A stretch of 64,000 bases of DNA from Priestia megaterium NBRC 15308 = ATCC 14581 (GCF_000832985.1 NZ_CP009920.1:434001-498000); one strand, 5' to 3'. Positions 8,480-17,720 are shown, counted from the stretch's first letter. The notes: generated from the sequence alone by a model not told the origin. A program made the numbers and translations.

Positions 8480-9379
8480 TCAAATTTGCTGATTATTATT
8501 TTCTATGATAAAGTCTCGAAACTGTTGAACAATTGGAGGCAAATATCTGTTTTTTCTAACTGCCATGTAAATAGACTGCTGATAAATAGGCTCTTTAGTA
8601 GGAAGGATTTTTATATCAAAATAGTTCAATGTGGAAACAAGCGGAAGAATCCCAATACCTTGATTTGCTTCGACTAAACCTATCAATGCATTATCTTCTG
8701 CTACCTCACAAGAAATTTCAGGGACAATCCCTGCTCCTGCAAACAATTTATCTAAAATCGGTCGCAGGCCACTGTTTTTATTAAAGCAGACAAGCTTGTA
8801 ACCTGCGATATCTTTTAATTCAACAAATTCGCGTTCTGTCAGTGGATGATTCTTATTAGTGATTAACACGATCTCTTGTTTGGCAAGCGGTAGCAATTCA
8901 ATATCTGGTTCATTTTCAATGTTAGTGCAAAACGCAATATCATAATTTTCTTCCTTGAGACCTTTAATGACCATTTGTGTTGTCCCCTGATAACAGGAAA
9001 AAGCAATTTCCGCATTAGAGTTTTCATTTACAAACTGTTGAATCAATGACGGTACAAAATTGGTTCCCAATGAATAAATAAAAGCAAGGTCGATTACACC
9101 AGAGGTTGTACTTATCAATTTTTGAAGGTTTCTCTCCCCCTTTTCAATTTCAGTTAGTCCTTTCTCAACATACGGTAAAAACGATTGTCCAAATTTGTTT
9201 AACTTTACATTACGCCCTTTTCTTTCAAAAAGCTTAACACCTAACTCTTTTTCAAGTTCTGAAATAGCTTGGCTAAGACTGGGCTGTGTAATAAATAGCT
9301 GCGAAGCTGTCCTTGTAAAATGTTCCGTTTTAGCTAATAATCGAAAATATTGTAATTGTTTAAGATTCAAACGTGCCAA
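8480..9379 (-). CDS. LysR-family transcriptional regulator
   Basis: This 299-residue protein has an N-terminal winged HTH (LNLKQLQYFRLLAKTEHFTRTA, then QPSLSQAISELEKELGVKLFER) and a C-terminal periplasmic-binding-like effector domain, the normal LysR length and order. LysR proteins bind T-N11-A dyads and respond to a pathway metabolite. It lies directly upstream of the quinate-type operon on the same strand, and matching palindromes precede both, so it most likely activates that operon and represses itself. The inducer is unknown; quinate, shikimate or a related acid is a guess from the enzymes. Confidence 0.88.
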   Translation of the reverse strand: MARLNLKQLQYFRLLAKTEHFTRTASQLFITQPSLSQAISELEKELGVKLFERKGRNVKLNKFGQSFLPYVEKGLTEIEKGERNLQKLISTTSGVIDLAFIYSLGTNFVPSLIQQFVNENSNAEIAFSCYQGTTQMVIKGLKEENYDIAFCTNIENEPDIELLPLAKQEIVLITNKNHPLTEREFVELKDIAGYKLVCFNKNSGLRPILDKLFAGAGIVPEISCEVAEDNALIGLVEANQGIGILPLVSTLNYFDIKILPTKEPIYQQSIYMAVRKNRYLPPIVQQFRDFIIENNNQQI

Positions 9380-9489
9380 TCCCTTTCAAAAGGATTAATC
9401 TCACAAAAATATGTTATTAATCACTTTTTATTTTTTTTCTTCTCTTTTTATTATTTTACTATGATGTTTCAAATACAATAAATTTTCAC

Positions 9490-9501
9490 TAGATTGATCT
9501 A
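9490..9501. promoter_or_regulatory. Palindromic operator candidate upstream of lysR
   Basis: TAGATTGATCTA lies 111 bp before the lysR start and matches the core of the palindrome at 8210-8223 in 11 of 12 positions. Confidence 0.5.
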
Positions 9502-9573
9502 AAGTGGTTCTTTATTAACATAAAAATCAAATCTCAATATGTAATTAAGTAGATTTGATGCTATCTGTAAGAA

Positions 9574-9612
9574 CAAAAAAAACACAAACCACTATATATG
9601 GTTTGTGTTTTT
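9574..9612 (+). terminator. Hairpin with T-run
   Basis: AACACAAACC and GGTTTGTGTT form the stem, followed by TTT. No plus-strand gene ends here, so it may be a bidirectional or relic terminator. Confidence 0.5.
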
Positions 9613-10017
9613 GGAGCTAAGAAATAGCATTAAAAGAAAGATTGTCTAATAACATAGTAACAATTTAACGCTTTAAAGAATTATTGTATTCATAAAAATT
9701 GTACAGAAAATATATAAGCATTTAATGTTAACACATTTTAAATAATGTAATCTTTATTAAAGACACAAGATGAAAGTTTTTTATTTTCAATTTTATTTAT
9801 CTTATTAAAAACACATTAACGTTACATACTTGTATTTTTTCTATTATTCCTTTTTTCTTTTTCATGCCTAAAAGAAAAAAAGGAAAGTTAGGATATATTT
9901 TTTGCTTAGTTTGACAACTATCTTATTTTTAATATTATTTTCCCTTTCGCCCTTCCTGACTCCGCATTTAATTAAGATAAATGCTAGTTAACATAGTCAC
10001 CATCTTAGGAACTAGAC

Positions 10018-10051
10018 AAAAAATAACCCTTGTGACAAGGGTTATTTTTTA
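10018..10051. terminator. Bidirectional terminator after the FAD monooxygenase gene
   Basis: AAATAACCCTT/AAGGGTTATTT forms a stem with a 5-nt loop and T-runs on both strands, about 90 bp after the monooxygenase stop. Confidence 0.75.
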
Positions 10052-10140
10052 TCTCAACAATTTTTGTTTAGTTTAAATATTTAATTATCATTACTTAATC
10101 TTTAACTAATTTTAAATCAGGAGCATGCTTATTAGTTTAT

Positions 10141-11757
10141 CTACCGTAGTATGCTAGCCATGACCTGCTTAAGAAGCAGATGAGGATTTGATGCCCCCTC
10201 TTTTGTACGCCATGCTACAAAACCGTCTGGTCTTATCAATACAGCTCCTTGAGAGGTAACATCGTACAATGCTTCCCAGCTATCCTCATACTCAACACAA
10301 TCTCCTTGTGAACCGATTCCATAAACGTTAATAGGGACACCTAAGTGAGAAGATACATTTCGGGCAGCAGTGCGCCACGGGCTATTATCTTTTCCCGTAA
10401 ATAAGACGAAATTTTCTCCTATTAAATCCAAGGTAGATATACGCTTACCTTGATACCTCAACCACATATGTGGAGCACGTGTACCTGGTTTTCCGTTTAG
10501 CTCTAATTGGTCCATTCTATGTGTTGTATCGGAGTTTTCCTCAATAATGGCTGTTGAGTTATATTTATACCCTACAGTAACTGCAAGATGATCCATATTA
10601 TTGAGGGTGCTTACACCTTTCTTAATAACACTGAATAACAAATTACTTGCATATTCCGTTGTTACTTCTGCAGCATAGTGTCTTTCATCATGATAAGTTT
10701 GGAGCAATCGTGAATGGGCTTGTTTGTGTATCACTGCAGCTAACTTCCAAGCTAAATTATGAGCATCTTGAATACCTGTATTCGAACCAAATCCTCCCGC
10801 AGGTGGCATAAGATGCGCTGCGTCTCCAATTAGAAAGACTCGATTATCTTGAAAACGAGTAGCTGTCTGTTCTGCAGCTGCCCAAGGTAAAATACTGAAG
10901 ATGACAATATCAAGATTTGAAACTCCTATAGCTTTTTTTAAAATCTCACAGCATCGCTCTTCAGAAAAATCTTCTGGACTTTCGCCATTTGTGGGATTAT
11001 AGGCCACGTGGTAAATCCATTCATCTCGATTGTTAACGGTGATGAGCGCACCAAATACCTCTGGATTTAGGATTTGAATCCAGCCAAACTGGCTAGGCTT
11101 TAGAAAGCGACTTAGATCAGCCTGAAAATAGATATTAATATAATGTCCTCCGATGACTCCTCTTCCTGTAGTTGGAATTTTTGTATGTTGACGAATTGTG
11201 CTTTTAGCGCCGTCTGCCGCAACTAAATAATCACTTCGAATCTTTTCTTTTGTTCCTGTCTCTCGGTTTATTATAGTGGCTGTTACTCCTAAATCACCTT
11301 GTTGATAATCTATAAGTTCAGTATTATAGCGTATATGCCCTTTTCCCTCTTTAGCAGCTTGAAGAAGGATAGGCTCTAGTTCAATTTGATAACAAGATGC
11401 TGGCTTTGAAGGGCTCACCTTTTCAAAATTTTCTATTCTCTCTTTCTCAAGAGCCTTTTGGGAGTTCTCCGCAGTTTCTAATTTCTCAGGATCTATGCTT
11501 TTGATTGTCTCTACCGCAATCCTTCCGCGAATATTATCTAATGGTTCACTAGCAGTCCGAATAGCTGCCTCTAATCCAAGTTGTCGAAATATTTCCATCG
11601 TACGAAATGTAATCCCTCCGGCTTTTGGATGGATAGCTGTACCAGTGTGTTTTTCAATGAGTAAATAATCAACGTTATGACGTGCCAAAAAGAGAGCAGA
11701 GGTGAGTCCACTAAGACCTCCCCCTACTATTAAAACAGGAACATGTTTGTGTATCAT
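10141..11757 (-). CDS. FAD-dependent aromatic-ring hydroxylase family monooxygenase (PheA/TfdB type)
   Basis: This 538-residue class A flavoprotein has the ADP-binding motif VLIVGGGLSGLTSALFLARH at its start, the YLVAADGAKSTIRQ (DG) motif mid-chain, and the second FAD motif FLIGDAAHLMPPAGGFGSNT. A C-terminal thioredoxin-like extension is as in phenol hydroxylases and polyketide hydroxylases. Such enzymes use NAD(P)H and O2 to hydroxylate phenolic substrates. A longer frame reaches 11790, but AAAGGAA sits 8 nt before the ATG at 11757, which is chosen. No regulator or partner gene adjoins it, so the substrate cannot be named; rifampicin- or tetracycline-type monooxygenases are alternatives within the family. 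Confidence 0.85.
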   Translation of the reverse strand: MIHKHVPVLIVGGGLSGLTSALFLARHNVDYLLIEKHTGTAIHPKAGGITFRTMEIFRQLGLEAAIRTASEPLDNIRGRIAVETIKSIDPEKLETAENSQKALEKERIENFEKVSPSKPASCYQIELEPILLQAAKEGKGHIRYNTELIDYQQGDLGVTATIINRETGTKEKIRSDYLVAADGAKSTIRQHTKIPTTGRGVIGGHYINIYFQADLSRFLKPSQFGWIQILNPEVFGALITVNNRDEWIYHVAYNPTNGESPEDFSEERCCEILKKAIGVSNLDIVIFSILPWAAAEQTATRFQDNRVFLIGDAAHLMPPAGGFGSNTGIQDAHNLAWKLAAVIHKQAHSRLLQTYHDERHYAAEVTTEYASNLLFSVIKKGVSTLNNMDHLAVTVGYKYNSTAIIEENSDTTHRMDQLELNGKPGTRAPHMWLRYQGKRISTLDLIGENFVLFTGKDNSPWRTAARNVSSHLGVPINVYGIGSQGDCVEYEDSWEALYDVTSQGAVLIRPDGFVAWRTKEGASNPHLLLKQVMASILR

Positions 11758-11883
11758 AGAAATTTTCCTTTCAATTTTAAATGTACCCATGGGCCTTACT
11801 GAATTCAGTAATCAAACTATAATATAAAAATAAATGAAATTGTAGACTGTTTTTAGGTTATGTTTTATAATGATAATAGAGTA

Positions 11884-11908
11884 CGCCCCCAAATTAGGGG
11901 CGTTTTTT
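11884..11908 (+). terminator. Orphan plus-strand terminator
   Basis: CGCCCC/GGGGCG stem with a T6 tail, in a region with no upstream plus-strand gene. It lies upstream of the minus-strand monooxygenase start. It could end a short unannotated RNA. Confidence 0.55.
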
Positions 11909-12193
11909 CTATAACTTTTAAAAGAATACTCATTAATGTTAACGGAAACAACAGACACTTCCTGACTTTATACATATTCCATTCCATATTATCTTACTGT
12001 CTGTGTCCTTATATTTTATACATGTTAAGTTCTCATAATGGATTTTATCGGTATGAAATAGAAAAGAAACCGTTTAATTTTAATAAAAAGAAACCGTTTT
12101 CTTTTTTTGCTTTCTCAAAATGATTTAATAGGTTATAATAAATACCTACAAAAATATTAAATGATATGTAAGTAACAAGCAATTACACCCTTA

Positions 12194-12251
12194 ATATTTA
12201 AAGAAGAAAAACCCACCATTCAAATTAGGTGGGTTTTTCTTCTTTAAATAT
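12194..12251. terminator. Long perfect hairpin, bidirectional terminator
   Basis: A 24-bp perfect stem (core GAAGAAAAACCCACC) encloses a 10-nt loop, with T-rich ends on both strands. It follows the minus-strand VOC gene that ends at 12359. Confidence 0.7.
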
Positions 12252-12358
12252 ATGTGATGCACATCCTTAGTTAACATAAAACACATTCCGGAACCCAACC
12301 AAGAAAAGCTCGCAGGAGAAGAACTCTTGAAATAATAAGAATAACGGCTTTTCATTAA

Positions 12359-12790
12359 TTACTCATTATCAGCCGATTGTGTGGAAATTTGCCAAGTAAC
12401 ACCGAATTTATCTGTTACTTGTCCATATGATGGGCTCCAAAAAGTTTCTTGAAGTGGCATTCCTACTTGACCACCTTCTTTCAGCTTTTCGAACACTTCT
12501 TTTGATTTTTCTACACTGTCTATAGTGATAGCTACCGTTACTTGTGATCCAATTTGGTATGGTTGACCCGGGAATGTATCAGAAAGCATCAAATCATTAT
12601 CACCAACTTTTAAGTGCGCATTCATTACACGGTCTATTGCTTCTATAGGAGTAGGGAATTCTGGATTTCCGGGCATTTCTCCGAACGTTTGAACTCCAAT
12701 AACTTTTGCATCCAATGCTTTTTCGTAAAATTTAACAGCTTCTTGTCCATTACCGTTCATAACTAAATAAGGATAAATTCCTAAAACCAT
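12359..12790 (-). CDS. PhnB-like VOC family protein (3-demethylubiquinone methyltransferase-like fold)
   Basis: This 143-residue protein begins IYPYLVMNGNGQEAVKFYEKALDAKVI and ends FWSPSYGQVTDKFGVTWQIS, the pattern of the PhnB/YjdN group of VOC proteins found widely in Bacilli. Despite the legacy name, no methyltransferase motif is present. Function is unknown; roles as small-molecule binding or glyoxalase-like enzymes are suggested for the family. The chosen ATG has AGAGGTG 6 nt upstream; a longer frame to 12799 lacks a site. It is a single-gene unit with its own terminator. Confidence 0.8.
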   Translation of the reverse strand: MVLGIYPYLVMNGNGQEAVKFYEKALDAKVIGVQTFGEMPGNPEFPTPIEAIDRVMNAHLKVGDNDLMLSDTFPGQPYQIGSQVTVAITIDSVEKSKEVFEKLKEGGQVGMPLQETFWSPSYGQVTDKFGVTWQISTQSADNE

Positions 12791-13014
12791 TAAAAACACC
12801 TCTTTTAAAATTTTAGTTAGACTTTACTAAATCAAAGTTAGATGAAAAAAGAACTCACGTTTGATTTAGTCATAACTCTCACTACGTATCTATACAACAA
12901 ATTCATTGGGTTATCCTGCAGCGTTAGTTTATTAAGAAAAAAAGATACACGTACATCTGCAAACGTAGAATTCTATGTACACCATATACAAACCTAGTTA
13001 CCATAAAACCATTT

Positions 13015-13383
13015 CTAGGAATCTAAAACCTCTTTTAGTACAACTTTAAATTTTGGTCTAAATACTAAATCCATAATCGTTATAAAACGGTCAATTCCTT
13101 GATCTATAAATAATCGAATTGCTTTGCTTTCTTTATTATCATTCATGATCTCAATCTTTGTAACCGATTCGAGACTGTAGTAAAAGATCTCATCACCTTC
13201 TAAATCCTTTACTGAAAGCGAGAAAGAATTATAAAATGGTGAGATTTTCACTTCAAACCTGTTCATTTCGCTCGTAAAGATAAAAGTGGATTCATCGTAC
13301 AAAAAGCTCTCATTTTGGTCTTTTTTAAGTGGAATACATTCAAATAATGAAATAAAGTCTAATTCTTCGGGACAATCTCGCAT
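13015..13383 (-). CDS. Conserved-looking hypothetical protein, 122 residues
   Basis: I do not recognise this protein. It is acidic and soluble, with alternating beta-type segments (FEVKISPFYNSFSLSVKDLEGDEIFYYSLESVTKIEIM) and no signal peptide or membrane helix, so a small cytoplasmic beta-sandwich or immunity-type protein is possible. An excellent AAGGAGG site 6 nt before the ATG supports it as a real gene. It is a single gene, on the minus strand, and its neighbours give no functional clue. Confidence 0.7.
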   Translation of the reverse strand: MRDCPEELDFISLFECIPLKKDQNESFLYDESTFIFTSEMNRFEVKISPFYNSFSLSVKDLEGDEIFYYSLESVTKIEIMNDNKESKAIRLFIDQGIDRFITIMDLVFRPKFKVVLKEVLDS

Positions 13384-13871
13384 TTGTTTCCTCCTTGGTC
13401 GTAACTATCTATTTAAATAGCTCCTTTTGCACAGTATTAAAAAACAAAAATCCCTCAATTATTTTCCCATATACTTTAATACTCTTCAATTACCTTATGT
13501 ATATTCCATACAAAGTTATTTAATATAATCACAGTGATTGGTAGCATTTCTAAAATTAATGTTTAAAATGGATGGTTTATGAAGGAATAAAACAGCCTAC
13601 GTATAGTAAGCTAATCATCATTACATACTTATTTTACCTTACCTATTATAAGTAAGGCCAATGCATAACAAAGACAGGATTTATTCAGTTTGTTGATTCT
13701 CTAGGGGAACTATTTGTCTTCATTGATGATGTATTTGAGTTAAAGAACAAAATGAGGTTAAGCGATTTAATCGATGTTCGCTTTGTATAGTGATCCAAAA
13801 CAAAAAATAGCCAACGTAAAAAGCCACTTGTATAAAACAAGTGGCCTTTTGCTACGTTAGATATAAGACTT
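13384..13871. other. Mostly gene-free region
   Basis: No real gene is seen. At about 13663-13788 (+) an open stretch reads TGFIQFVDSLGELFVFIDD and ends SDLIDVRFV, but has no start or ribosome site. It may be the tail of a lost gene. Confidence 0.35.
13811..13860. terminator. Nested hairpin terminator after the MFS gene
   Basis: The inner stem GCCACTTG/CAAGTGGC is enclosed by an outer AACGTA/TACGTT pair. It lies immediately beyond the minus-strand MFS stop. Confidence 0.7.
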
Positions 13872-15062
13872 TTATTTTTCTATACAAAGATTGCTCTGAG
13901 CTTGTTTAGTCTGTTTTCGTTTAGATAGAACGTTGTCGGCAACAATTACTACGACAGAAACGGCAAGAGCAAAAGCCCCAATCCAAGGAATATAATTCAA
14001 CAAGCCATTTTTGACAGCAATACCGCCGATACCAGCTCCAGCTGCCATTCCCAGTTGTCCAGCAGCACTGTGTAAACTAAGCACAATACTTGCTGCAGCA
14101 GGAGCAAGGCTTATAAGCTGAAATTGTATTGGCGCGCCGGAAGACCAAGCTGAAAGCGCCCAGAAAATAAGCAATACATAGAAAAGAAAAGCAAATTGAC
14201 CGATAAACGGGAATAGCAATAGTGCAATAGCATGGAGTAATATTCCTCCAGTTAATGTACGAAATGATCCCCACTTATCTGTACTAAAACCCCCTAATTT
14301 GGATCCAATAGCGCTAGCAATACCAAATATAAAGAGAGCTGTAGTTACCCCTTGATTGCTCATTCCAAATGTATTTAAGAAATACGGTGAAATGTACGTA
14401 AATACAATGGAATATGAACCTAACCATAGAAACGTGATGAGCAAGTATGCTGAGATACGTGGTTTCATAAGAAATTTAAACTGCTCACGCAAAGGTACAG
14501 GTTCTTCAGCAACTGTTTTTGGTATAGTAAACGACGTTAAGGCGGTGAAAAGTAATCCTACTACACCAAGTCCAATGAATATTACATTCCAATCATAATG
14601 CGAAGCCACAACTCTCCCTATAGGTACACCTACAACCAAAGCAGTACTTTGCCCCGTAACAACTGTAGCGATCGCACCTCCCTGCTTTCCTGGAGCTGCT
14701 AAAACTGCAGCAAGGGTTAGAAGCGTAACTTGAATAACGCCGGCACTAAGGGCAGAGATGATTCTAGCTGCCATTAGCATTTCATAACCTGTTATAATCG
14801 CAATAAGAATATTGATGACAGAGAAAACGGTTAAAGCATAGACAAGAAGTTTTTTTCGTTCCAGTCGAGCAGTCATAGCAATTAGAAAAGGTGTCCCTGC
14901 TCCAAAAGCTATTGAAAACACAGTAATTAGCTGTCCTGCAGATGAAACTGAAATGTTATTGGCCTCAGCAATTCTGTCTAAGATTCCGGCAATAACATAT
15001 TCTGATGTACCATTAAGAAAACTAATGGCAGCTAACAAATAAATTTTCCACATATTTGACAA
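13872..15062 (-). CDS. MFS transporter, DHA1-type drug/sugar efflux (AraJ/YdhP-like)
   Basis: The 396-residue protein has 12 hydrophobic segments and the early MFS motif LNGTSEYVIAGILDRIA, then the loop MTARLERKKLLVYALTVF (motif A) and PIGRVVASHYDW (motif C region), typical of AraJ/YdhP proton-coupled exporters of sugars or drugs. The start is a TTG with AAGGTGTGA about 7-9 nt upstream; the ATG three codons later has poor spacing. It follows an ArsR-family repressor gene on the same strand, so ArsR probably controls it. Substrate is unknown. Confidence 0.85.
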   Translation of the reverse strand: MSNMWKIYLLAAISFLNGTSEYVIAGILDRIAEANNISVSSAGQLITVFSIAFGAGTPFLIAMTARLERKKLLVYALTVFSVINILIAIITGYEMLMAARIISALSAGVIQVTLLTLAAVLAAPGKQGGAIATVVTGQSTALVVGVPIGRVVASHYDWNVIFIGLGVVGLLFTALTSFTIPKTVAEEPVPLREQFKFLMKPRISAYLLITFLWLGSYSIVFTYISPYFLNTFGMSNQGVTTALFIFGIASAIGSKLGGFSTDKWGSFRTLTGGILLHAIALLLFPFIGQFAFLFYVLLIFWALSAWSSGAPIQFQLISLAPAAASIVLSLHSAAGQLGMAAGAGIGGIAVKNGLLNYIPWIGAFALAVSVVVIVADNVLSKRKQTKQAQSNLCIEK

Positions 15063-15419
15063 AATAAATCACACCTTTTGTTTTTGTATTTCGGTATTTC
15101 TGGAAATGCAGATTTAAGTTCGTAAATTAACCGAACGTTTGAAAAATTAACTGTAAAGAGCTGATTTTTACACATAGACAAAGTGACCTTTACAGTTTCT
15201 TGAAAAATGTTTTATAAAGGTAACACACCATGAATTTAATGCGCTTATGATAACGATAGGTGATTTGCTTTAGCCTTTTTGTCTAAATTACTAGTAATGG
15301 ATATACTCATAATTTAGATGAGGTTACCTATCAAGCAATTTAGCCATAATCCAGACAAGAAAGATCATATCTCTTATTTCTATATTTTCATAAGTATAGA
15401 AATATAGAAATAAGAGAAA
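15063..15419. other. Intergenic region between arsR-type regulator and MFS gene
   Basis: No gene is seen. It ends with an inverted repeat at 15371-15416 directly after the arsR-type stop and should contain the MFS promoter and operator, but I could not identify an ArsR box with confidence. Confidence 0.4.
15371..15416. repeat. Inverted repeat abutting the arsR-type stop
   Basis: CTCTTATTTCTATATTT pairs with AAATATAGAAATAAGAG nearly perfectly. There is no clear T-run on the minus strand; it could be a weak terminator or an operator for the downstream MFS gene. Confidence 0.5.
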
Positions 15420-15698
15420 TTACTTCATCACATATGGAGCATACTTTCCAATCAACTCACGGTCTAGGCTGTAGTATATATATGTGCCTTCTTTATAAGT
15501 ACTCAGAAGTCTGCAATCAGTTAATTGTTTTAAGTGATGGGATAAAGTTGATCCAGCAATTGATTCAAGCTTTATTCCAATATCCGAACAACATAAATTC
15601 GCTTCATTAGCAAGCAAACGAGCAATTTTTAATCGGGTCGGTTCACCGAGTGCTTTATATATTTTTATCGCCTGCTGTAACTTCGAATTATCCTCCAT
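15420..15698 (-). CDS. ArsR-family winged-helix repressor
   Basis: This 92-residue protein has the ArsR fold: IYKALGEPTRLKIARLLA, a recognition helix region AGSTLSHHLKQLTDCRLL and the beta wing STYKEGTYIYYSLD. An adjacent Cys pair (ANLCCSDIG) precedes the recognition helix, in the place where metal or thiol sensing occurs in some ArsR members, though the classical CVC motif is absent. The open frame reaches 15755, but GGGGTG lies 7 nt before the ATG at 15698. It lies upstream of and parallel to the MFS exporter gene, its likely target. Confidence 0.85.
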   Translation of the reverse strand: MEDNSKLQQAIKIYKALGEPTRLKIARLLANEANLCCSDIGIKLESIAGSTLSHHLKQLTDCRLLSTYKEGTYIYYSLDRELIGKYAPYVMK

Positions 15699-15849
15699 TG
15701 TTAGCACCCCTTTTTCTGAATGAATTAGATACATCACATGAGTACAAGCTAACATTATAGTGGCAAGTATACTATTGAAATCTCATTTTCCTGATGGATC
15801 ATTATAAAGTATTGCTAAAGCCAAATGCACTTTAAGGATAAAATCCTCA

Positions 15850-15900
15850 AAACAGTACTATAAGCATAAATCAAAATAATTTATTGCAATCGCTAATCCT
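15850..15900 (-). pseudogene. Remnant of an MFS transporter 5' end
   Basis: On the minus strand this stretch matches the start of the MFS gene at 18903, including its ribosome site region: CGATTGCAATAAATTATTT here against CAATCGCAATAAATTGTTT there, and CTTATAGTACT against CTTATACTAGCT. The start codon and frame are lost. It sits divergently next to the intact lysR gene, exactly as the intact MFS gene sits next to the dead lysR copy. Confidence 0.6.
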
Positions 15901-15909
15901 AATTATCTT

Positions 15910-15926
15910 CGGTTAATTTCTTGAAG
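15910..15926. repeat. Duplicated 17-bp block upstream of lysR, copy 1
   Basis: CGGTTAATTTCTTGAAG is identical to 18916-18932. Both lie between an MFS start (dead or alive) and a lysR start, so this is the best-conserved part of the duplicated promoter region and a candidate LysR binding site. Confidence 0.55.
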
Positions 15927-16005
15927 TTCAATTCTCTTTCATGATACATTGGATTCTAATACAAATGAAATGCATATTAATTATATAGGAGATAACAAAA
16001 TTGAT

Positions 16006-16884
16006 ATGAACAAATCACAAATTGAACTTATTGTCCGGATATCAGAAACAGGAAGTTTTACAAAAGCCGGTGAAGAACTACATATGACACAACCTGCGGT
16101 AAGTCGTGCTGTAGCAACAATTGAATCGCAACTAGGAACAAAGTTAATCAAGAGAGATAAAAAGAACGGATTATCTTTTACAGATGTAGGAGAGCGAATA
16201 TTAATTACTTTTAGAACAATCCTGAGTGAATTACAAAAAGTAGATGAATTAATTGTGGCTGAACAGGGGTTAGAAATTGGGAAGGTACACATTGGCGCTT
16301 ATCGAACTGCTTGTACTAGGTTTATTCCTAAGATCATACGTACAATGGAAAGTCAGTATCCTGGTATAGAAATCAAGCTTTCAGAAGGTAGTGTAGATCA
16401 AGTAAAAGAGTGGTTACGTTCCAAATGCATTGATGTAGGAATTATTATTCCTCCTGATAAAGATTTTGATACCGTACCTTTAATTAAAGATCAACTGATT
16501 GTACTTATGCACTCAAGCCATCCTTTATCTCAGAAAGAAACAATAAGTATTCCTGACCTGCAAGGTGAAGATATACTAATTGGAAAATGCGGTTATGAGG
16601 TACAGATTCATGCTTTATTCAACGAGTATAACTTGACTCCTAAAGTACGGTTTGAAATGGATTATATAGAGACAGGATTAAGTATGATACAAGAAGGGTT
16701 AGGAATTACCATTACAACGAAACAAAATATTTGGTGGTTGCCAGACCAAGTCGTTGTTCGTGAATTAAAACCAGATACGTATAGAGATATCAATATAGCA
16801 GTGCTAGATATGAAAGATACATCCAAAGCAACAGATGCCTTTATTCAGACAGCTCTCACTCTTTTTGCTCAAGAAGATGCTTAA
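16006..16884 (+). CDS. LysR-family transcriptional regulator (CynR/CysB-like)
   Basis: From ATG 16006 this 292-residue protein has a LysR HTH (MNKSQIELIVRISETGSFTK, then HMTQPAVSRAVATIESQLGTKLI) and a full effector domain ending near LTLFAQEDA. The frame extends to a TTG at 15949, but the HTH register fits the internal ATG; the ribosome site (AGGAGA) is rather far, so the start is not certain. A damaged paralogue lies at 19012-19306 beside the MFS gene starting at 18903, so this regulator may act on that transporter in trans. A terminator follows. Confidence 0.85.
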   Translation: MNKSQIELIVRISETGSFTKAGEELHMTQPAVSRAVATIESQLGTKLIKRDKKNGLSFTDVGERILITFRTILSELQKVDELIVAEQGLEIGKVHIGAYRTACTRFIPKIIRTMESQYPGIEIKLSEGSVDQVKEWLRSKCIDVGIIIPPDKDFDTVPLIKDQLIVLMHSSHPLSQKETISIPDLQGEDILIGKCGYEVQIHALFNEYNLTPKVRFEMDYIETGLSMIQEGLGITITTKQNIWWLPDQVVVRELKPDTYRDINIAVLDMKDTSKATDAFIQTALTLFAQEDA

Positions 16885-16927
16885 ATAGCACTTAAAGAAA
16901 CATGTATTACTATTTAGTGCATATATG

Positions 16928-16966
16928 AAAGACAGCCGTTTGATTCAAAAAGTGGCTGTCTTTTTT
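16928..16966 (+). terminator. Terminator of lysR
   Basis: AAAGACAGCC/GGCTGTCTTT stem followed by a T-run, 44 nt after the stop. Confidence 0.85.
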
Positions 16967-17058
16967 ATTTCTACTATTTTTAATCGTTGTTAATCAAACA
17001 AAAGGATGATGGAAGAATCCGTATAGGACCTAGAGAAAGGAATATTCAGTAACACCGC

Positions 17059-17478
17059 TTATTGTATGCCGTTATATACTTTGTTTAACAATGTCTTTAG
17101 TTGAGTATTTTCTTCATCACTTAATTGACGCGTGACGAAGAGGTGAGCGTCTTTAACTAAAGGTGAAAGAGTTTTCTTTAACTCTTCTCCCCTTTCTGTA
17201 AGAAATAGATAGTGTAAGCGACGATCTCGTTCACTGTACATTCTTTTTATGAGTCCTTTTTCCTCCATCGCATAAATCATTTCTACAATAGTTGTTTGTT
17301 TCTTATCAATTGCTTCTGCTAGTTCTGTTTGGGTTATCCCTTTGTGAGAGTCTAGAACACTAATGATGCTCCATCGTACTGGAGTCATGCCATAAGGTTT
17401 GAGTTTTTTCTTGAAATAATTCATTGCTCTTACATCTGTACGATGAATAAGATGGCTAGTTAAATCATGTAAATCCAT
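17059..17478 (-). CDS. MarR-family transcriptional regulator
   Basis: This 139-residue winged-helix protein shows the MarR core: WSIISVLDSHKGITQTELAEAIDKKQTTIVEMIYAMEEKGLIKR, then the wing SERDRRLHYLFLTERG. MarR proteins repress efflux or stress genes and are released by small ligands or oxidants; no Cys is present, so thiol sensing is unlikely. GAGGTG lies 6 nt before the ATG. It is just downstream of, and parallel to, the CynX-type MFS gene, but separated by a terminator, so control of that gene is possible and not shown. Confidence 0.87.
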   Translation of the reverse strand: MDLHDLTSHLIHRTDVRAMNYFKKKLKPYGMTPVRWSIISVLDSHKGITQTELAEAIDKKQTTIVEMIYAMEEKGLIKRMYSERDRRLHYLFLTERGEELKKTLSPLVKDAHLFVTRQLSDEENTQLKTLLNKVYNGIQ

Positions 17479-17685
17479 AACGTCACCTCAGAAAGATAGA
17501 AAAATAGGTATTAAGCTAATAATCGAGTAATATAAGGCTTTATTAGTAGGCGATACCCACGCGTGATTCTATATAATCGCTACTATTTATCTGACCAAAT
17601 GTATTCATGGGACCAAACCTCCTCTTGCACACAGTAATATCACTCTACACTTTAAAAGTTGTTATATAGGCCTTTTCAAAAGTTA

Positions 17686-17720
17686 AAATAAAAACCACGA
17701 TTTACTTCGTGGTTTTTATT
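17686..17720. terminator. Terminator of the CynX-type MFS gene
   Basis: AAATAAAAACCACGA/TCGTGGTTTTTATTT forms a 15-bp stem that overlaps the MFS stop codon; T-rich on both strands. Confidence 0.8.

Larger units (their letters stand above)
9502..10140. other. Gene-free AT-rich region with hairpins
   Basis: I see no gene. Hairpins lie at 9574-9612 (AACACAAACC stem with T-run), 9849-9883 (almost pure A/T stem) and 10018-10051. A copy of the motif CTAGTTAACATA, repeated elsewhere in the window, lies at 9984-9995. Confidence 0.5.
11758..12358. other. Gene-free region with two strong hairpins
   Basis: No convincing gene. It contains the orphan terminator at 11884-11908, the long hairpin at 12194-12251 and a TTAGTTAACATAAA motif copy at 12267-12280. 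Confidence 0.5.

Noticed and set aside
13663-13791. Open stretch reading TGFIQFVDSLGELFVFIDD
   Set aside because: No start codon or ribosome site and no family recognised; noted only in the region entry.
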